NCBI GenBank assembly: GCA_038118725.1
Contig: JAYOIK010000075.1
Location: forward strand, 1 to 24,509
Source: JADHLJ01 sp038118725
GTDB lineage: Bacteria; Pseudomonadota; Alphaproteobacteria; Thalassobaculales; Thalassobaculaceae
Direction: 5' to 3'
Length of the DNA stretch: 24,509 nucleotides
The notes under the pieces were generated by a model. It did not search any database. It was given only the letters and a program-made list of their open reading frames with translations, and was not told where the DNA came from. Below, one piece after another: positions 23,086-24,509 of this stretch; positions within the stretch are counted from its first letter, which is position 1; the number at the start of each line of letters is the position of its first letter. Made by a program: the position numbers and the translations under genes.

Positions 23086-24240
23086 CTAGGCGTCTATCCC
23101 GCGCTGGTGGGTCGACGGCACCAGTTCCTTGACCTGGCCGGCGCGCTTTTCGAGCCAGTATTCATACGGGCTCGGCATCAGCGCAAACGGCGTCTCGGCA
23201 CCGAGCTTCATCGCCGCGTCCAGGGGCCAGTTCGGGTTGTGCATCGCCTCTCGCGCCAGCGCGATCAGGTCCGCCTTACCTTCCTGGAGGATTTGCTCGG
23301 CCTGATCGGCGTGCACAATCAGGCCCACCGCCATGGTCTGGATTCCGGCTTCCTTGCGAAGCTTTTCGGCATAGGGCACCTGATAGCCATAGCCGACCGG
23401 CCCGGTGCCGACCACCGGCGCGCCGCGCATGCCGCCGGAAGAGCAGTCGATCACGTCGATGCCCTTCTCCTTGACGATCCGGGCAAGCCGCACATTCTCG
23501 TCCGGCCCCCAGCCCGCGTCATCCTCAACGGACAAACGCAGGAACAACGGCTTGTGCTCCGGCCAGTTCGCGCGCACGCATTCCACCACCTCGATGGCGA
23601 AGCGCATCCGGTTGGCCTCGGAGCCGCCATAGGCGTCATTGCGCCGGTTGGCCTTGGGCGAAAGGAACTGGTGCACCAGATAGCCGTGGGCGCCGTGGAT
23701 CTCCAGGACCTCGAACCCGGCCTCGTTGGCCCGCCGCGCGGCGTCGCCCCAGTGCTGAACAACATCCTGGATCTCATCAATGGAGAGCGCGCGCGGAGCC
23801 GGGTCGCCGCCGTCGCTCTCACCACTGGAAGAGACCAGTTCCCAATCGTCCCAGTCGTCAACCTCGGCTGTCTGGATCAGCGGCTTGCCGCCTTCCCAGG
23901 GCCGGAAGCGGCGGGCCTTGCGCCCGCTATGGCCCAGCTGAATCGCCGAGGTCGCGCCTTGCTGTTGGATGAAGTCGGCCAGACGCTTGAAATGCGGAAT
24001 GAAATCGTCGTGCCACAAGCCGAGATCGCCGACCGTGCCGCAGCCTCGTCGCTCAACCTTGGTGGACTCGACGAACACCAATCCCGCCCCGCCGGCGGCA
24101 TAGCGCCCGACGCTCATCACATGCCAGTCGTTTGGATAGCCCTTCACGCCGGAATACTGATGCATCGGCGCGATCACCACGCGGTTCTTCAGCGTGGTGT
24201 CTCGAATTTGGTGCGGCGTGAATAGCAGGGGAGCGGCCAT
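23086..24240 (-). CDS. Old Yellow Enzyme family NADH:flavin oxidoreductase (YqjM-like)
   Basis: A 384-residue FMN TIM-barrel ene-reductase. Substrate-binding H182 and H185 and tyrosine Y187 are in IHGAHGYLVHQFLSP, and Q101 in QLGHSGRKA fits the flavin contact. It has the length and order of YqjM-type (thermophilic-like) enzymes, which reduce activated C=C bonds using NAD(P)H. The usual flavin-tuning cysteine (Cys26 in YqjM, MCxYS) is H27 here (APMHQYS), while the following tyrosine is kept as Y29. The ATG at 24240 begins the homology; an open frame to 24285 adds 15 unlike residues. Its stop is 36 bases from the end of the HAD gene. It appears to stand alone. Confidence 0.92.
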   Translation of the reverse strand: MAAPLLFTPHQIRDTTLKNRVVIAPMHQYSGVKGYPNDWHVMSVGRYAAGGAGLVFVESTKVERRGCGTVGDLGLWHDDFIPHFKRLADFIQQQGATSAIQLGHSGRKARRFRPWEGGKPLIQTAEVDDWDDWELVSSSGESDGGDPAPRALSIDEIQDVVQHWGDAARRANEAGFEVLEIHGAHGYLVHQFLSPKANRRNDAYGGSEANRMRFAIEVVECVRANWPEHKPLFLRLSVEDDAGWGPDENVRLARIVKEKGIDVIDCSSGGMRGAPVVGTGPVGYGYQVPYAEKLRKEAGIQTMAVGLIVHADQAEQILQEGKADLIALAREAMHNPNWPLDAAMKLGAETPFALMPSPYEYWLEKRAGQVKELVPSTHQRGIDA

Positions 24241-24396
24241 GGGAATATCCGATGGTTGAAGTAGCGATGATCGAGCGCTTACCACGGCACCCCAATGGCG
24301 CGAAGCCCGGGGACGCTCATATCACGTCCTGGTTGGCTCTCGCTTCGCCGCGCGATGGCCGGAGGGTTAATGGGACAAACGCCACCGAGAACATAT

Positions 24397-24418
24397 CCCC
24401 GACCTTCGTCGGGCATAC
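24397..24418 (-). repeat. 22-bp hairpin repeat, copy 5 (inverted)
   Basis: Reverse complement of the unit at 17941-17962 with one changed stem base (GCCCGAC). It lies upstream of the Old Yellow Enzyme gene, 6 kb from the main cluster of copies. The rest of 24241-24509 shows no gene. Confidence 0.65.
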
Positions 24419-24509
24419 GGGCAGGCCATTGACGCGGAACAGTCAACCATTGCGCCATCGTCGCCCTGGCGAACGGCAGGGCCTCGGACGGTTCCAGGTG
24501 ATCGGACGA

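Noticed and set aside
23107..24225. Plus-strand open frame of 372 codons opposite the Old Yellow Enzyme gene
   Set aside because: The minus strand carries all expected flavoenzyme motifs, and this frame shows none of any family.

Overview
The window is a GC-rich stretch of chromosome-like bacterial DNA packed with catabolic enzyme genes. High GC, GTG starts with clear Shine-Dalgarno sites, many dispersed short hairpins with GAAA or GAAG loops, and the protein mix (TauD/TfdA dioxygenases, CaiB/BaiF CoA transferase, HyuA-HyuB fusion, LLM flavoenzymes, FCD-type GntR) suggest a free-living alphaproteobacterium, probably of Rhodospirillales type. That placement is inference. I see no tRNA, rRNA, CRISPR array, transposase or phage gene.

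Layout. (1) 212-2811, plus strand: amidohydrolase, TauD-like dioxygenase, and an SDR that lacks two of its four usual catalytic residues. (2) 3093-5377, plus: threonine-aldolase-like PLP enzyme and class III CoA transferase. (3) 9472-5374, minus: TfdA-like dioxygenase, GntR regulator, Rieske oxygenase, MFS transporter. This looks like an uptake-and-oxidation unit with its own regulator. (4) 9706-13371, plus: a 1221-residue fused hydantoinase/5-oxoprolinase, divergent from the TfdA-like gene across a 233-bp region with inverted and tandem repeats. (5) 13372-14078: gene-free, full of hairpin repeats. (6) 17743-14079, minus: a very tight four-gene operon of LLM flavoenzyme, VOC protein, alanine-racemase-like PLP protein and 2-keto-4-pentenoate-hydratase-like protein. 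(7) 17744-18403: gene-free, with a second hairpin repeat family. (8) 18404-19682: an NAD(P)H:quinone-oxidoreductase-like gene broken by one in-frame TAG, divergent from a TetR regulator, with three palindromic operators between them. (9) 21581-19711, minus: LLM flavoenzyme and crotonase, overlapping ATGA. (10) 21802-23049, plus: GAF-domain protein and HAD hydrolase. (11) 24240-23086, minus: an Old Yellow Enzyme homologue.

The most striking feature is the operon at 14079-17743. Its third gene would be annotated automatically as alanine racemase, but by motif alignment from memory it keeps the PLP lysine and loses the residues that define a racemase (positions of Tyr265, Arg219, Met312 and Tyr354). 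With a flavin enzyme, a VOC protein and a keto-acid hydratase directly beside it, it may belong to an undescribed small-molecule pathway. A wider pattern runs through the window: several enzymes (SDR, PLP protein, crotonase, OYE, CoA transferase) keep their fold but carry substitutions at textbook catalytic positions, so homology-based names should be treated with caution.
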